This document shows, in pieces, positions 1 through 5,113 of a DNA stretch of 5,113 nt. Position 1 is the first letter of the stretch. Each line of letters starts with the position of its first letter. Both the position numbers and the translations under genes were made by a program. The notes beneath the pieces are model-generated. The model was not told the origin of the DNA. It saw nothing but the letters and a program-made list of their open reading frames with translations, and did not search any database. Source of the DNA: Pigmentiphaga sp. (GTDB lineage: Bacteria > Pseudomonadota > Gammaproteobacteria > Burkholderiales > Burkholderiaceae_B); contig JALOAI010000068.1 of the NCBI GenBank assembly GCA_023228945.1, positions 1 to 5,113 on the forward strand. Reading direction: 5' to 3'.

Positions 1-39
1 GCACGTTCGTCAGCGTAAAAATTCACGGGCGGCATAAAC

Positions 40-708
40 ATGCGCGCTCGGCCATGGTTAATCGCATGTGAGTGTTCCGGTGCCATCCGCAGCCGTATGC
101 GCGCGATGGGGATCGAGGCTTGGTCCTGCGACCTCAAGCCGGCCGAGGACGGCAGCGAATATCACATTCAGGATGATGTCCGGCATCACCTTCATCATGG
201 ATGGGGGGGGGTCGTGGCGCATCCTGAATGCAAATTCATGGCGGTCTCCGGGCTGCACTGGAACAAGCGAGGCGCGATGGTTGATGGCCGGCCCCGCGCC
301 GAGCTTACCGAGGAGGCGCTCGATTTCGTCCGCGAGCTGATGGCAGCGCCTGTCCCGCGCATCGCTATCGAGAACCCGGTCTCCTGCATCTCGTCCCGTA
401 TCCGCAAGCCGGATCAGATCGTCCAGCCATATGAGTTCGGCGACGACGCCAGCAAAAAGACCTGCCTATGGCTCAAGGGTCTGCCGCCGCTCACCATCGA
501 CCCCGCGCAAAGGCTTGCCGGGCGCATGGTGGAATGGCCGCGCGGATCGGGCCGGATGGTGGAGCGCTGGGCCAACCAGACGGACAGCGGCCAGAACCGC
601 GTTCCACCTTCCGCAAATCGCGCCACCGACCGGAGCCGCACCTATCCCGGCATCGCCGACGCCATCGCCCGCCAGTGGGGCGGGCTTGCGATGGAGCTTG
701 CGGCATGA
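40..708 (+). CDS. Stand-alone DNA cytosine methyltransferase-like phage protein
   Basis: This 222-residue protein resembles small, solitary C5-methyltransferase-like proteins common in phages. What is visible: an N-terminal segment like the cofactor-binding motif I (IACECSGA, residues 8-15) with acidic D31 following; a HPEC box (61-64) matching the catalytic PC motif, with Cys64 as the likely nucleophile; ENPV (111-114), matching the ENV motif; and a C-terminal block NQTDSGQN (179-186) followed by RSRTYPGIADAIARQWG (198-214), which I recognise as typical of this family. The family usually has HPPC or HPxC, so Glu63 is a tolerated-looking variant. No target-recognition domain of a full-size enzyme is obvious and no restriction endonuclease gene adjoins it. 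The start at 40 gives the usual short N-terminus; only a weak G-rich ribosome site (27-32) precedes it. A run of nine G at 203-211 lies just before the catalytic Cys codon. Its role (self-protection against host restriction, or DNA modification) is inferred. Confidence 0.8.
   Translation: MRARPWLIACECSGAIRSRMRAMGIEAWSCDLKPAEDGSEYHIQDDVRHHLHHGWGGVVAHPECKFMAVSGLHWNKRGAMVDGRPRAELTEEALDFVRELMAAPVPRIAIENPVSCISSRIRKPDQIVQPYEFGDDASKKTCLWLKGLPPLTIDPAQRLAGRMVEWPRGSGRMVERWANQTDSGQNRVPPSANRATDRSRTYPGIADAIARQWGGLAMELAA
203..211 (+). repeat. G9 homopolymer inside the methyltransferase gene
   Basis: Nine consecutive G residues span the Trp-Gly-Gly-Val codons (residues 55-58) just before the catalytic HPEC box. 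With nine G the frame is intact. Losing one G shifts into a frame that stops at TGA 338-340, and gaining one stops at TGA 225-227. Either change removes Cys64, encoded at 229-231. Confidence 0.9.
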
Positions 709-1274
709 CGCGCGCCTCGACCGACAGCACCCTTTTCCCGCCCGCCGAGCAGATCATCGGCATGGCGACCGACGCCGAGCGCGCAGCGCTGATCCTTCGC
801 CTGCCCGACGCGATCATCCATGACAGGCTCGGCGAGCTTTGCGAGGCGAGCGTCGAGGCCGGCTTCACGCTCGGCTCGGCCTATCTCACCGTCCGCGCGG
901 TATCGTTCAGCGCGGTGCGGCGGCTGGATGGCTCGATCCCTGCCGATATTCAGGCCCAAGTCGATGATCTGCGGCACGCGATGATGGTGGTGGCGTTTGC
1001 GTGCGCCATTCAACCTCAACCCGCCTCCTCCCCAACTGGCCGGACAAGCCGCGCTTCCCGCTCGGTGCGTCCGGCCGCTTCTTTTTCGGGGGGGGGCATG
1101 ACTGATCGTTCCATGAAAAAAATCGGCAAGATCGCCGATCGTATCGAGGATCGCGCCGAGCCAATCGGCGACTTCGAGTTTCCGATCGAGATGACCGAGG
1201 TCGGCCCGCAATTCGTCATCCCCGGATGCGAGCGGCCTGCCAATGCCGATGCAACCGATGGTGGCAAGGCATGA
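705..1274 (+). CDS. Hypothetical protein; reading frame uncertain, possibly two genes
   Basis: I do not recognise this 189-residue product. The start at 705 overlaps the methyltransferase stop as ATGA, with a GGAG ribosome site at 693-696 eight bases upstream. Residues 1-105 look like a genuine, mostly helical acidic protein (for example AERAALILRLPDAIIHDRLGE at 24-44, split here only by family-neutral turns). Residues about 106-131 become a Ser/Arg/Pro/Ala low-complexity stretch with poor third-position GC, while another frame over 1001-1105 has much higher third-position GC. A G9 run at 1088-1096 precedes an internal Met132 (1098), after which the protein again looks normal, ending acidic and Gly/Asp-rich. 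The frame is open throughout, so a single gene is possible. The alternative is an upstream gene that shifts frame and ends near 1100, followed by a separate 58-residue gene starting at 1098. Confidence 0.5.
   Translation: MTRASTDSTLFPPAEQIIGMATDAERAALILRLPDAIIHDRLGELCEASVEAGFTLGSAYLTVRAVSFSAVRRLDGSIPADIQAQVDDLRHAMMVVAFACAIQPQPASSPTGRTSRASRSVRPAASFSGGGMTDRSMKKIGKIADRIEDRAEPIGDFEFPIEMTEVGPQFVIPGCERPANADATDGGKA
1088..1096 (+). repeat. G9 homopolymer before an internal ATG
   Basis: Nine consecutive G residues end one base before ATG 1098-1100. With nine G the frame from 705 runs on to 1274. With eight G that frame would stop at TGA 1099-1101 in an ATGA overlap with the downstream ATG, the arrangement used elsewhere in this operon. 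Confidence 0.9.
1098..1274 (+). CDS. Possible separate small gene (58 aa), alternative to the long frame
   Basis: This is an alternative reading of the 3' part of the 705-1274 frame. Starting at ATG 1098 it encodes a 58-residue acidic protein beginning MTDRSMKKIGKIADRIEDR. A second possible start is Met6 at 1113. The G-rich run immediately upstream sits too close to ATG 1098 to be an ideal ribosome site, so translation would depend on coupling to an upstream gene that ends by an ATGA or 8-base overlap. Codon use is normal for the window. No family is recognised. The stop at 1272-1274 overlaps the next start as ATGA. This entry competes with the single-gene model and should not be counted twice. 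Confidence 0.35.
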   Translation: MTDRSMKKIGKIADRIEDRAEPIGDFEFPIEMTEVGPQFVIPGCERPANADATDGGKA

Positions 1275-1750
1275 GTGGCCGCAAGAGCTATCGCAACCGC
1301 GATGAACGGCAGATGTCGTTCGATGATTATTTCGTGGTGCCGACGCCGGCCGAGGTGCGACCCGGTTCGATCGCAGGCTTCGATTGCGAGCTGCGCCAGG
1401 CATTGAGCCGTAGCCTCAAGAGCCAGTCACTGTCCCGGTATGAGGTCGCCGCCAAGATGAGCGAGATGCTCGGCGACGATATCTCCAAGAACATGCTCGA
1501 CGCCTACACGGCCGAGAGCCGCGAGACGCATCAGATTTCCGTTGTCCGCCTGGTCGCCATGATCCTTGCGACCAAGGATTACGACCTGCTCGCCATGATC
1601 GCCGAAAAGGTCGGATGCCGGCTGCTGGTGGGTGAAGAGGCAATCGGTGCGGAGATCGGCTTTATCGATCAGGAGATCGAGGAGCTGCGCGCCCGGCGCG
1701 CCCAGCTCAAGAAGATGTCTCCGGTCAGCATCAATCGGGGGCGCACATGA
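1271..1750 (+). CDS. Putative regulatory protein of Mu-like transposase operons
   Basis: This 159-residue protein has no name I can give with confidence. Its central block, residues about 52-84 (QSLSRYEVAAKMSEMLG, then ISKNMLDAYTAESRE), matches from memory a conserved hypothetical protein seen next to transposase genes in Mu-like phages. The pattern suggests a helix-turn-helix-like fold: a Ser-Arg-x-x-Val-Ala helix, a turn at Gly-Asp-Asp, then a second helix. A further helical segment follows (91-120), and the C-terminus (127-148) is a charged probable coiled coil rich in Glu, Arg and Leu, consistent with oligomerisation. The start at 1271 is chosen because it overlaps the previous stop as ATGA; a longer upstream frame from 1226 would overlap the preceding gene by 49 bases. 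The stop at 1748-1750 overlaps the transposase start. A role in controlling transposase expression or activity is inference from position. Confidence 0.75.
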   Translation: MSGRKSYRNRDERQMSFDDYFVVPTPAEVRPGSIAGFDCELRQALSRSLKSQSLSRYEVAAKMSEMLGDDISKNMLDAYTAESRETHQISVVRLVAMILATKDYDLLAMIAEKVGCRLLVGEEAIGAEIGFIDQEIEELRARRAQLKKMSPVSINRGRT

Positions 1751-3714
1751 TCGAGTGGCGCACCGCAGCGGACTGGGCCGAGTTGGGCCTGCCGACACTT
1801 CCTTCGACTACCAGCGCACTGATCCGCCGCGCAAACCGCGAAGACTGGCAGCGCCGCGAGCGCGCTGGCCGTGGTGGCGGCTTCGAGTACCACTTTTCCA
1901 GCCTGCCGGACAAAGCCCGCGCCGCCTATATCCTGCGCCATAGCACCCCGAAAAAGCCGGTGCGCGGCAAGGGCTACGATCAGGATGGCCTGTGGGCGCG
2001 CTTCGAGCGGCTTACCGAGCCCCACCATCAGGAAGCGAGCCGTCGCCTCAAGGTCCTGGAAGCGGTTTCCGATCTGATGGAAGCCGGCCTCAAGAAGCTC
2101 ATGGCCATCGACCATGTTGCGGCCGAGGCCGAGGTCAATCCGGCGACGATCCGGCGCTGGTTCGCCATGGTGAAGGGGATCGAGCGGCAGGACTGGCTCG
2201 CCGCCCTCGCGCCGCGCTATGCCGGGAACACCGAGGCCAAGGCCGAGTGCGACCCGCGCGCCTGGGACTGGTACGCCGGTCACTACCTGACCCGCCGCCA
2301 GCCATCCCATGCCGACACCTATCGCCGACTGGAAAAGATTGCGGCCGTCGAGGGCTGGACGATCCCGTCCGAGCGCACGATGGCGCGGCGGATCGAGACC
2401 GATATCGACCGGATCACCCTGACACTGATGCGCGAGGGCGAGGAGGCGATGGCCGCCCTGTTCCCGCGCCAGAAGCGAGACGCCACCGTGTTCGCGGCCG
2501 GCGAGGCGGTCAATGGCGACGGGCTCAAATTCGATCGGCTCTGGGTGCGCTTCCCGGACGGCGAGATCATCAACACCGCGACGGCCTGGCTCTATCAGGA
2601 TTTGCGCACCCGCAAAATCCTCGCATGGCGGCTCGGCAAGACGGAAAATACTGACCTGTTCCGGCTCGCCACCTATGACCTGACCGGCGTCTGCGCGCCG
2701 CAGTTCGTATGGCTCGATAACACCCGCGTTGCCGCAAACAAGACCATGACGGCGGGCGCGCCCGGCCGGCATCGCTTCAAGGATAAGGACTTCGACGGGT
2801 TGGGCCTTCTGCCCGCGCTCGGGATGACGCCGAAATGGACCAATCCCGACAGGGTGACCGGCACGCCCGGCGCGAAGCCGATCGAGCGCGCCTTCGGCAT
2901 CGGCGGCATCCACGAGAAGGTCGCCACGCATCCGGCTTTTGTCGATCGCGGTTTCAGCCGGAAGACAGCCATCGACGCGGCGGAATTGCAGGCGGTGCTC
3001 GATCAGGAGATCGCCCGCCATAACAGCCAGAAGGGTCGCCAGACGGAAGCCTGCCGGGGCCTGTTGAGCTTTGACGAGGCATGGGAAGAGGCGACCCGCT
3101 CAATCGTCTTCCGCAAATTCTCGCAGCGCCAGCGCAACATGCTGCTGATGGTGCGCGAGGTGGTCAGGGTCGATCAGACCGGCATGGTGTCGATCAAGGC
3201 CGGCCAGAGCACCCATGGCCGGAACCGCTACTGGAGCGAGGCGAGCGCGCGGATCGCAGGCAAGCGCATCGTGGCGCACTTCGATCCCGACAATTTGCAC
3301 GCCGGTATCTTCATCTATTCGCTGGCCGGCGATTATCTGTGTCAGGCTGAGCACCGGCCGAGCGTTGCCTTCAATGACACCACGTCGAGCCGCGAGCTGA
3401 AGAAGTTCCGCGAGCAGGCCGCGAAGGCCGCCAAGAAGGAAGCGGCCGCCGTGTCGCGCATGAGCGCCCTGGAGCGCGCCGCCCTTTACGAAAACGCCAC
3501 AAAGCCCGCGCCGGACGATCCCGCGCCATCGGTCGATCACAAGGTGATCGCCGCGCACTGGACCAAGCCCTTCGATCCGGCGCGCGAGGCGAAGCGCACC
3601 GGCACGGACGATGCGCCGTTCGAGCTGCCGGACGATCAGGCTGATGAGTTCGAAGAGCGGTTCGCAACCAATGTGCGCGCGCTGCACGAGAGATTTCGCA
3701 AGGAGCAACTTTAG
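1747..3714 (+). CDS. A: MuA-like DDE transposase
   Basis: At 655 residues this is close to phage Mu A (663). MuA-family enzymes bind the phage ends and an internal enhancer, nick the 3' ends and join them to target DNA within a tetrameric transpososome. Residues 1-65 form a Mu-type winged-helix domain: GLP at 14-16, RRERAGRGGGFEY at 36-48, SLPDKARAAYILRH at 52-65. End-binding helix-turn-helix segments follow near 124-143 and 187-216. The RNase H-like core carries the catalytic triad D258 (NGDG), D324 (WLDNTR) and E380 (KPIERAFG). The spacings of 66 and 56 residues match Mu almost exactly (67 and 56). A beta-barrel-like domain occupies about 460-535. The Ala/Lys-rich basic helix at 551-570 corresponds to Mu domain III-alpha, and the acidic tail to the MuB-contacting region. 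The extreme C-terminus ends FRKEQL, unlike the basic ClpX-contact tail of Mu. ATG 1747 overlaps the upstream stop. All catalytic residues are present, so it looks functional. Confidence 0.97.
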   Translation: MIEWRTAADWAELGLPTLPSTTSALIRRANREDWQRRERAGRGGGFEYHFSSLPDKARAAYILRHSTPKKPVRGKGYDQDGLWARFERLTEPHHQEASRRLKVLEAVSDLMEAGLKKLMAIDHVAAEAEVNPATIRRWFAMVKGIERQDWLAALAPRYAGNTEAKAECDPRAWDWYAGHYLTRRQPSHADTYRRLEKIAAVEGWTIPSERTMARRIETDIDRITLTLMREGEEAMAALFPRQKRDATVFAAGEAVNGDGLKFDRLWVRFPDGEIINTATAWLYQDLRTRKILAWRLGKTENTDLFRLATYDLTGVCAPQFVWLDNTRVAANKTMTAGAPGRHRFKDKDFDGLGLLPALGMTPKWTNPDRVTGTPGAKPIERAFGIGGIHEKVATHPAFVDRGFSRKTAIDAAELQAVLDQEIARHNSQKGRQTEACRGLLSFDEAWEEATRSIVFRKFSQRQRNMLLMVREVVRVDQTGMVSIKAGQSTHGRNRYWSEASARIAGKRIVAHFDPDNLHAGIFIYSLAGDYLCQAEHRPSVAFNDTTSSRELKKFREQAAKAAKKEAAAVSRMSALERAALYENATKPAPDDPAPSVDHKVIAAHWTKPFDPAREAKRTGTDDAPFELPDDQADEFEERFATNVRALHERFRKEQL

Positions 3715-3731
3715 ACCGCCCTTGGAAAAGC

Positions 3732-3760
3732 GGCCGGAGGCGCATCACCGCCAGCCGGCC
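3732..3760 (+). other. Strong hairpin between the transposase and MuB-like genes
   Basis: GGCCGG (3732-3737) pairs with CCGGCC (3755-3760), and GGCG (3739-3742) pairs with CGCC (3749-3752), around a six-base loop CATCAC. There is a single A bulge on one side and AG on the other. It lies 18 bases after the transposase stop and about 13 bases before the next ribosome site. No U-tract follows, so it does not look like an intrinsic terminator. An RNA-stabilising or translation-tuning role is possible but inferred. Confidence 0.55.
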
Positions 3761-3772
3761 ATCCCCTGAACG

Positions 3773-3778
3773 AAGGAG
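3773..3778 (+). promoter_or_regulatory. Ribosome binding site of the MuB-like gene
   Basis: AAGGAG lies nine bases before ATG 3788 in an A-rich leader. It is one of the two best Shine-Dalgarno sequences in the window and fixes this start. The MuB-like gene can therefore be translated independently of the transposase. Confidence 0.8.
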
Positions 3779-3787
3779 ACGTAATAA

Positions 3788-4780
3788 ATGACCGAAGAAA
3801 CCAACATTGTCCATATCGAGCGCCCGGTGCCCACCGAAAGCGACATGGACACACTGGTCAGCGTGCCGACCAGTGCCCGCGATCGTATGCGCGAGGCGAT
3901 GCGCCAGGCCGGGCTTTCACAGGCGGCCGCCGCGCGCGAAATCGGCATCTCTCCCTCGGCCCTCAATCAGTGGCTCCAAGGCAAATATGCCGGCTCGAAC
4001 GAGGAGATCGAGGGCAAGGTCGAAAACTGGCTTTCGGCGCGCGGCCGGGAGGATGACGCGACAGGCGCGCTGCCTGCGATCCCGTCATTCTTCCGCTCGC
4101 CATCGAGCCAGAAAATCCTCGACACCCTGGCCTACGGGCAGATGGCTGGCGATATCGTCTGCATCTATGGCGGCCCCGGCGTCGGCAAGACAGTCAGCCT
4201 GCGCTACTACCGCGACACGAACCCGTCCGTCTGGATCGCCACGATGGCCCCTGACAGCGCGCCGGTGGTGCCGTCGCTTGAGGAGGTCGCCGAGGCGGTC
4301 GGCATCAGGGATGCAGCGGGCGGCGCGCGCAAGATCGCCCGCGCCATCCGACGCAAGGTCGAGGGGACGCGCGGCCTGCTCATCATTGATGAGGCCCAGC
4401 ACCTTTCTGTCGCGGCCCTTGAGCAGATGCGCTCGATCCACGACGCAACCGGCATCGGCCTCGCCCTTGTCGGTAACGAGGCGGTCTATGCACGCCTCAC
4501 CGGCGGCACACGCGCCAGCCACTTCGCCCAGCTCTTCTCCCGCATCGGATCGCGCCTGTTCATCTCGCGCCCGACGATCGGCGACGTGCGGGCGCTGGCG
4601 GCCGCGTGGAACGTCAAGGGCAAGGCCGAGCTGGATTTGCTCCAGCAGATCGCCAGCAAGCCCGGCGCGCTGCGCGGGGTCAGCAAGGCGCTTGCCTATG
4701 CCGCAATGAGTGGCGGGGGAGCCGAGATCACCGTCTCGGCCATTCGCCACGCCTGGTCAAACCTCGGCGCACAGGAGTGA
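3788..4780 (+). CDS. B: MuB-like AAA+ ATPase, transposition target-selection protein
   Basis: This 330-residue protein (Mu B is 312) is the partner of the transposase. MuB-family ATPases bind DNA as ATP-dependent filaments, deliver target DNA to the transpososome, stimulate strand transfer and mediate target immunity. Residues 30-82 form an N-terminal helix-turn-helix of lambda-repressor type (AGLSQAAAAREIGISPSALN at 41-60, then QWLQGKYAG), as known at the MuB N-terminus. The AAA+ core has Walker A GGPGVGKT (128-135), Walker B LLIIDEAQ (197-204, with D201 and E202), a sensor-1-like ALVGN (226-230) and a probable arginine finger around R252 or R256. The C-terminal helical lid, about 263-327, contains the GALRGVSKAL segment (293-302). 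Residues 1-28 are an acidic, probably disordered extension. The start is fixed by the ribosome site at 3773-3778. All ATPase motifs are intact. An IstB/TniC-type ATPase would be the alternative, but the N-terminal HTH and the MuA neighbour favour MuB. Confidence 0.95.
   Translation: MTEETNIVHIERPVPTESDMDTLVSVPTSARDRMREAMRQAGLSQAAAAREIGISPSALNQWLQGKYAGSNEEIEGKVENWLSARGREDDATGALPAIPSFFRSPSSQKILDTLAYGQMAGDIVCIYGGPGVGKTVSLRYYRDTNPSVWIATMAPDSAPVVPSLEEVAEAVGIRDAAGGARKIARAIRRKVEGTRGLLIIDEAQHLSVAALEQMRSIHDATGIGLALVGNEAVYARLTGGTRASHFAQLFSRIGSRLFISRPTIGDVRALAAAWNVKGKAELDLLQQIASKPGALRGVSKALAYAAMSGGGAEITVSAIRHAWSNLGAQE
4773..4777 (+). promoter_or_regulatory. Ribosome binding site for the gene at 4786
   Basis: AGGAG sits within the last codons of the MuB-like gene, eight bases before ATG 4786. 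It decides the start of the following small gene against a longer open frame that extends upstream inside the ATPase gene. Confidence 0.75.
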
Positions 4781-4785
4781 TCGCC

Positions 4786-5043
4786 ATGCTTGCCAACGAA
4801 ATCCGCACCCTCATTTCGCAGGTCAACGGGCTGATGATGACCCGCACCCTCAACAACAACAGTCTGCGCCTGGCCGGCGCGTCCCTGCTCGACATCGCCG
4901 ATCGCGTCGAGAACCTGGAGCGCGCCATCGTTCCGGCCACGCACCGCATCCCTGAACGCTCCATCCGAGGCGACAAGGTGGTGCGGCTGGACGAACGCCG
5001 CCGCGCCCGGCCGGTGGCGGCCGAGAGCGGAGCGCCGGCATGA
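4786..5043 (+). CDS. Small helical protein of unknown function, MuB-adjacent
   Basis: This 85-residue protein belongs to no family I can name. Residues 1-20 are a predicted amphipathic helix (NEIRTLISQVNGLMM at 4-18). An Asn-rich turn (NNN, 23-25) follows, then a second helix, residues 26-48, with heptad-like Leu/Ile/Val spacing (SLLDIADRVENLERAI at 33-48), so a helical hairpin or coiled-coil dimer is likely. The C-terminus (54-85) is basic then Ala/Pro-rich (DERRRARP at 69-76) and probably disordered; it could contact nucleic acid. There is no signal peptide, membrane segment or catalytic motif. It starts five bases after the MuB-like stop with its own good ribosome site, and its stop overlaps the next start as ATGA. 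A small accessory early protein is the best description. Confidence 0.75.
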   Translation: MLANEIRTLISQVNGLMMTRTLNNNSLRLAGASLLDIADRVENLERAIVPATHRIPERSIRGDKVVRLDERRRARPVAAESGAPA

Positions 5044-5113
5044 GACATCATCGCTTGACCGTCAGATCCATCGCGCAGGTCGTCGGCGATTATTACGGCA
5101 TCGGCTGGAACGA
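5040..5113 (+). CDS. Partial gene, N-terminus resembling DnaA domain IV
   Basis: Only 24 complete codons are in the window, and the frame runs off the right edge. The start ATG 5040 overlaps the previous stop (ATGA), with GGAG at 5029-5032 seven bases upstream. The visible residues include LTVRSIAQVVGDYYGIGWN (6-24). The pattern of a small-residue helix followed by V-x-x-Y-Y-G-I resembles the start of the DnaA C-terminal DNA-binding domain (in E. coli, TVAEYYKI). Phage proteins containing just such a domain are known. If correct, the product would be a small DNA-binding early protein. The evidence is a short motif only. Confidence 0.55.
   Translation, partial: MRHHRLTVRSIAQVVGDYYGIGWN

Noticed and set aside
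1..71. Possible 3' end of an upstream gene (frames stop at 18, 37 or 71)
   Set aside because: The stretch is too short to choose a frame. The one ending at 71 would overlap the methyltransferase by 32 bases, and none shows convincing codon bias or a motif.
1122..1139. Inverted repeat ATCGGC...GCCGAT inside the 1098-1274 coding stretch
   Set aside because: A six-base stem with a six-base loop is expected by chance in GATCG-rich DNA of this composition, and it has no positional significance.
642..1403. 253-codon open frame on the minus strand over the uncertain 705-1274 locus
   Set aside because: It would run against a tightly coupled + strand operon, its product is Arg/His/Ala-rich low complexity, and no ribosome site or family supports it.
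1669..3021. 450-codon open frame on the minus strand opposite the transposase
   Set aside because: It is the antisense shadow of the catalytic domain of a clear MuA-family gene; GC-rich codon bias opens this frame, and the product shows no recognisable motif.
3807..4709. 300-codon + strand frame inside the MuB-like gene
   Set aside because: It is an out-of-frame shadow with a Ser/Arg/Ala-rich product; the overlapping frame carries intact Walker motifs.
1..5113. Search for Mu-type end sites, att sites, CRISPR arrays, tRNA or rRNA genes
   Set aside because: No repeated end-binding sites, target duplications, regularly spaced repeats or RNA genes were seen on either strand.

Overview
The window is GC-rich (well over 60% by eye), with strong G/C preference at third codon positions. 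Every convincing gene lies on the + strand. Two genes diagnose the region: a full-length MuA-type DDE transposase (1747-3714) followed directly by a MuB-type AAA+ target-selection ATPase (3788-4780). This is the early transposition module of a Mu-like (transposable) phage or prophage. Composition and protein style suggest an alphaproteobacterial host, perhaps a sphingomonad or rhizobial relative; that host call is inference only. No phage ends, repressor, Ner protein or structural genes are in the window.

Layout. Bases 1-39 hold no gene that can be called. At 40-708 is a stand-alone cytosine-methyltransferase-like protein. At 705-1274 is an uncertain reading frame that may be one gene or two; its middle (about 1001-1105) looks coding in a different frame, and it contains a run of nine G. 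At 1271-1750 is a small putative regulator of a type I associate with Mu-like transposase operons. The transposase follows at 1747-3714. A 73-bp gap with a strong hairpin and a good ribosome binding site leads to the MuB-like gene at 3788-4780. A small helical protein of unknown function sits at 4786-5043, and a gene starting at 5040 and cut by the window end begins like DnaA domain IV.

The genes form one tightly packed operon. ATGA stop/start overlaps occur at 705-708, 1271-1274, 1747-1750 and 5040-5043, which suggests translational coupling. The gap between the transposase and MuB-like genes is the only real intergenic space. In the inferred model, MuA-like and MuB-like proteins carry out transposition (strand transfer and target capture). 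The upstream genes would modify DNA or regulate the module, and the downstream genes would be accessory early functions. The least explained part is 40-1270: a methyltransferase and an unclear locus, each with a nine-G run at which a one-base slip would change the product.
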